64,000 nt of DNA from the NCBI GenBank assembly GCA_008508345.1, contig QNGE01000150.1:1-64000 (forward strand). Direction: 5' to 3'. The notes beneath the pieces were generated by a model, which had not been told where the DNA came from, did not search any database, and was given only the letters and a program-made list of their open reading frames with translations. This DNA comes from Paragonimus westermani. Taxonomy: Eukaryota; Platyhelminthes; Trematoda; Plagiorchiida; Troglotrematidae. How positions within the stretch are numbered: position 1 is the first letter of the stretch; the number at the start of each line of letters is the position of its first letter. The translations under genes were made by a program, and so were the position numbers. This document shows positions 60,666 to 64,000 of the stretch, one piece after another.

Positions 60666-61041
60666 CATCAGAGTTAAAATATTTGTCAGAGAAGCTAATT
60701 CAGTAGGTTCCGCTGACACAGCGAAGAACAGAAAATCGGACAGCTTTGAAACTGCAACGGTTAGGACAAGTCTTTTTAAGAGCAAAATTACCTTATGGTG
60801 TCTCAGGGTGAATCAGGATTACTTAATTTTTATGAGAAATAGAGGGCAAACCCTCTCCAGATTTAATCCACCTTTTATCAGTAGTTTTCCACCTAACTAT
60901 GATTCAAGTAGCCAGGACCTTAGTCTACGAGCCGTTGCTGAACCGAAATGTTTGATGATGAAAATGGGGTTACATATCAAGCATACTGGGAATCTAGCAA
61001 GGAAAATCCACCGAATAAATCCGTTAAACTTAAGTGATTGA
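60666..61041 (+). CDS. Possible terminal exon of an unknown gene (weak)
   Basis: After the acceptor-like TGTGTCTACAG, 376 nt stay open to a stop at 61039-61041. The sequence contains RFNPPFISSFPPNYDSSSQD and LSLRAVAEPK. There is no domain and no identified upstream exon of matching phase (phase 2 is needed). It could be chance; length and composition are the only support. Confidence 0.25.
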
Positions 61042-61858
61042 CTTATCTTCTTTTAATACGGCTAGTTATGCATGGTATCTGTGTATACCTGTATGAATAG
61101 ATTCAGATAGCCACAAAATCTTTCAGAATGCGACTAACTCACTACGTTTTGAGATGCAAAAACAACAGATAAGTGACGTTGGTTTTTAAGTTCTATCTCA
61201 AGGGCCAGTTTGCCATTTACTGCTGCTTTCATTTTGGTTAAGATGTGCTCGTCTGTTCAATAATTATGTGTATACAGTTAAATTAATAGCTGGCTGTTTT
61301 AGACAAATACCGGCGAACTTGTGCTAAACGTTTGAATGCCTTATTTGTACTACCGGATGACTGGCATCTAATTAGCAGGAAGAACATCCCTTCCCGTAGT
61401 CCGAACAAACCACATATATCTGACCGTGACAATTATGATATTTTTTTCGGAAGTTGTTTTTGAAGACAGGTGTTATAAACCTTTAATAAGAGATCTCCAT
61501 CGCTATTGGTTCAGTAATACGCAGACTTATTACACAGTTGCCGAAGCCTTGGGTCAAAGGATATTTAAAGTCTGCATAAAGTGTACTTCCGTAGGTTTGA
61601 TAAAGTTTACCAAAGATATTCTGCGCACCTGGAGGGTTTCTGATATTGAATTGCTCAGATCGTTTGTAACTGAAAGATTTATTTTTAAGAGCTTGATATA
61701 GTGTAAAAGGCTCTGTATTTGCGTGTGCGTTTTAACTCGTCTGGAAAAGTTCACAGGCAAGACAAAAATGTGACAGACTCGTTCACCTCCATGAAAGTTA
61801 GTGATAAGATTATAAGCACAGCGTAGTCGAAGATCAGATTAAAGTAACTGGGACAAAC
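61042..61858. other. No recognisable gene
   Basis: A 91-codon open frame (61426-61701) has no family signature. Confidence 0.45.
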
Positions 61859-61871
61859 GCTTCTAGATTAT
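61859..61871 (+). repeat. 13-bp target-site duplication, left of palindrome copy 4
   Basis: GCTTCTAGATTAT, an exact copy of 62142-62154. Confidence 0.9.
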
Positions 61872-62141
61872 TGATAAACAGATTAACAATAACACAACGT
61901 TACGAGCAAATTGTAATACTCTACATTTCCACCACCTCGGGTGGCCTTCCTCAGGAGTGTTGTAATCGAAATCACATTGACAACACTCCTGAGGAAGGCC
62001 GCCTGGGGTGGTTGAAACGTAGAGTATTACAACTTGCTCGTAACGTTGTGTTATTCCCAATCTGTTTATCAATAACATGTTAAACACGACGTCCAAACTA
62101 TTCAATTTTATTCGTACTACATTTGGTGCGGATATCTTATA
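61872..62141 (+). mobile_element. Palindromic ribozyme-like retroelement, copy 4 (best preserved)
   Basis: A 270-bp copy between perfect 13-bp duplications. The short arm (61872 to about 61963) starts TGATAAACAGATT. A spacer of about 16 nt (AATCGAAATCACATTG) follows, then the long arm (about 61980-62141) ending GGTGCGGATATCTTATA. Both arms carry the hammerhead-like core: plus strand CTGAGGA 61989-61995 with GAAAC 62014-62018, and minus strand CTGAGGA 61954-61948. The arms pair over about 95 bp. Noncoding. The perfect duplication marks it as the youngest copy. Confidence 0.9.
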
Positions 62142-62154
62142 GCTTCTAGATTAT
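62142..62154 (+). repeat. 13-bp target-site duplication, right of palindrome copy 4
   Basis: GCTTCTAGATTAT; exact partner of 61859-61871. Confidence 0.9.
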
Positions 62155-64000
62155 ATCCAAGGACACTGAAATGCAACCTCTTCTGAGCAAACACTCACTG
62201 CAGCCCGAATAAGGGAAGTTCATGGCTTTGCATCTACTCCTATTGAATAACAAGCAGTTGTCTCCGTGACCAAACAGTGTACAACGTCCATACCTTTATG
62301 CGGATTTTAACCCTAATAACATGGTCTAGTAGAAGTCAAGTTTTAGCATCTTCAGCAAATAATATGGTGTCAGTATACTGATATTATGTGGGATTCTGAG
62401 CCACAGTAAGATATCCGCGGTCCTCAATATGAAACCTCACAACTTTCTGTAAACTATACAGTGCTCAGGTGAGCATGTATCTCTGACGCTTACATTCAGG
62501 CAAAGAATATGATGATAACCAGTTATTTTATAGTAGTTGGGACTTACCTATACCACACAAAGACAGCTCCGTGAATGTTTTTCAAAATATTAGGTAGGTA
62601 AAATTAGCCACCGTTTTTTGATTCTCGAAAAACGATTAGGCTTATAACACATGGCTATCATTTTAGAAGTCCGTGTTTATCATAATACTGCCGTGCAAAT
62701 TACACCAGGTGTTCAAGAATTCGTTTGCGAATCACTTTGACCACTGTCTTTGGTCTCCACATCCAGCGGGACCAAAAACTTTGAGCAGCTTATCTTTTTA
62801 GAGACTGGTTGAGCGGTCCCGATAGTGAACTCGGTAATTTCTTGCAACATTCGTCTAACGGTCGACCGGAATCAAAATTCTGCATTATTTTTGCCAAGTT
62901 TTATTAGGGTATATGTCAATTTTTTTTTTGCAAAACTTCACATCGAAATTGTAATACTGAAAACAACTTCAGCCCACGGATAATCCACGAGCTAGTTCTG
63001 AACTCATCTGACGATTATTTTTATACAGCAGACAACAAATACGTATACGTTAATTGGAGTTAAGGGTCGCGATTGGTTTTGTCAGTGACACTGCAATTCC
63101 AATGTCCCACGTATGCAGATAGCAGAACTTTGACTGACCGTGGCAAGTTGTTGCCCGCCAAGATCCTTGGAGACGTATTCACACAACCCAGATTTTCATA
63201 TTAAATAATATAAATAACACATGTTGACAGTTGAAGCTGATGTTTGATTAACCAATTAGTTAGACAAATCATGACGAATATAGCGTCATGTAATAATGTC
63301 AATATTTGTGCAGCCCTGAAGCATTGCTGAAGTATTTCGCCGTCAGATGGTTTATTAGCCCGTGTTTTAAAGAGCTAGTTAACAGAGCAAGTTATCATAG
63401 ACAATGTCACACTTCTAATGCGTAGCGACAATTATTCATACAAGTTGAACTCGTGATTCTAGTTTTTAGCTAAGTAAAACTCGAGATGACTGGTTCTGGG
63501 TTGAAGCCAAGCAGGGCAAGAGAAAACAAAAGATTATTTGGTGCTCGAGCCTGCAAACGGTGGACTTCGATCGAGCTGAGGATGTGAATATAATGTAGAA
63601 AGCCCCAACCTAAGATGGCAGGTTATCCCATATAGATTTTTGCGTGTCATTCGATCGTGTGCCCTAAATTACATGCAATAATCAAATCAAGTGATTGACT
63701 GAACGAATTTCGGCCGCAGCGTGGTTGGTGGTTCGAAGGTCTTGTAATAATTCAAATTCGCTTAACAACAAAACTTGAAAGCAACAGAGCAAAACTGTAT
63801 CCTCAGTGAATGCAAACTATTGTATTTGCAAGTTAACTGTTTAAGTTGTGCGTGATAATGATATCCCCGACCATGTGCATTCTTCCGAGAACATTTTCTC
63901 CCATGAAAAATTCGTCTAAGAACATTACATTCTGAATGACCTCAGCCGGTGATGAATAATTTAAACGACGATTTATTCCATAACGGCTTACGTAAAGGTA
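62155..64000. other. No recognisable gene
   Basis: AT-rich sequence without long open frames or recognisable repeats. Confidence 0.5.

Noticed and set aside
56304..61041. Exons at 56304 and 60666 as further exons of the 36964-47516 gene
   Set aside because: Junction phases do not fit each other or the best exon 4 donor, and no connecting exon was found.
61863..62105. Open frames on both strands across palindrome copy 4
   Set aside because: They mirror each other because the DNA is palindromic; there is no coding signal.

Overview
The window reads as a eukaryotic, gene-poor, repeat-rich nuclear segment, most likely from a parasitic flatworm (fluke or tapeworm). The argument rests on the mix of decayed elements: a CsRn1-like Ty3/gypsy element with the unusual CHCC Gag finger, BEL/Pao, Penelope-like with a GIY-YIG domain, CR1-like and RTE-like LINEs, and a Mutator-like transposase. 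It also rests on a gene model whose 5' intron is only 48 bp while the next intron is 8.7 kb, a pattern known from schistosomes. The assignment is inference; no rRNA or mitochondrial marker is present. There are no bacterial operons, CRISPR arrays or functional RNA genes.

Left half (about 1-32 kb) is a graveyard of transposons. In order: a gypsy gag relic (1281-1983); a Penelope-like element with inverted 200-bp flanks (3996-5466); an element with 224-bp direct repeats at its ends (5618-7449), interrupted by a 277-bp palindromic insertion (5852-6128); a Mutator-like transposase relic on the minus strand (8680-9669); further noncoding repeat copies (about 10.0-10.35 kb and 16.96-17.5 kb); a CsRn1-like gypsy element (12884-15490); a BEL/Pao element (about 18.12-21.56 kb) and a second Pao fragment (21.9-22.08 kb), with another palindrome between them; a CR1-like LINE (23.1-24.4 kb); a foldback hairpin (25712-25816); and two RTE-like fragments (27.1-27.4 kb minus, 31.4-32.05 kb plus). 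All protein domains are broken by stops, frameshifts or deletions, so none is likely to be autonomous.

Right half (about 32-64 kb) has fewer recognisable elements. Its main content is a four-exon gene model on the plus strand (36964-47516) that encodes a 488-residue Ser/Thr/Asn-rich protein of unknown function. All three splice junctions are phase 1 and join in frame. The 8.7-kb intron holds tRNA-derived SINE-like fragments. Two or three weaker exon candidates lie downstream.

The most interesting signal is a family of short asymmetric palindromic elements (5852-6128, 21646-21866, 50464-50643 in part, 61872-62141). Three copies sit between 13-bp target-site duplications, and all carry a hammerhead-ribozyme-like core (CTGANGA, a 7-bp stem, then GAAAC). 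The copies vary at N7, the core position where natural hammerheads tolerate change. They look like a non-autonomous, ribozyme-bearing retroelement, possibly Penelope-related, folded as one long hairpin.
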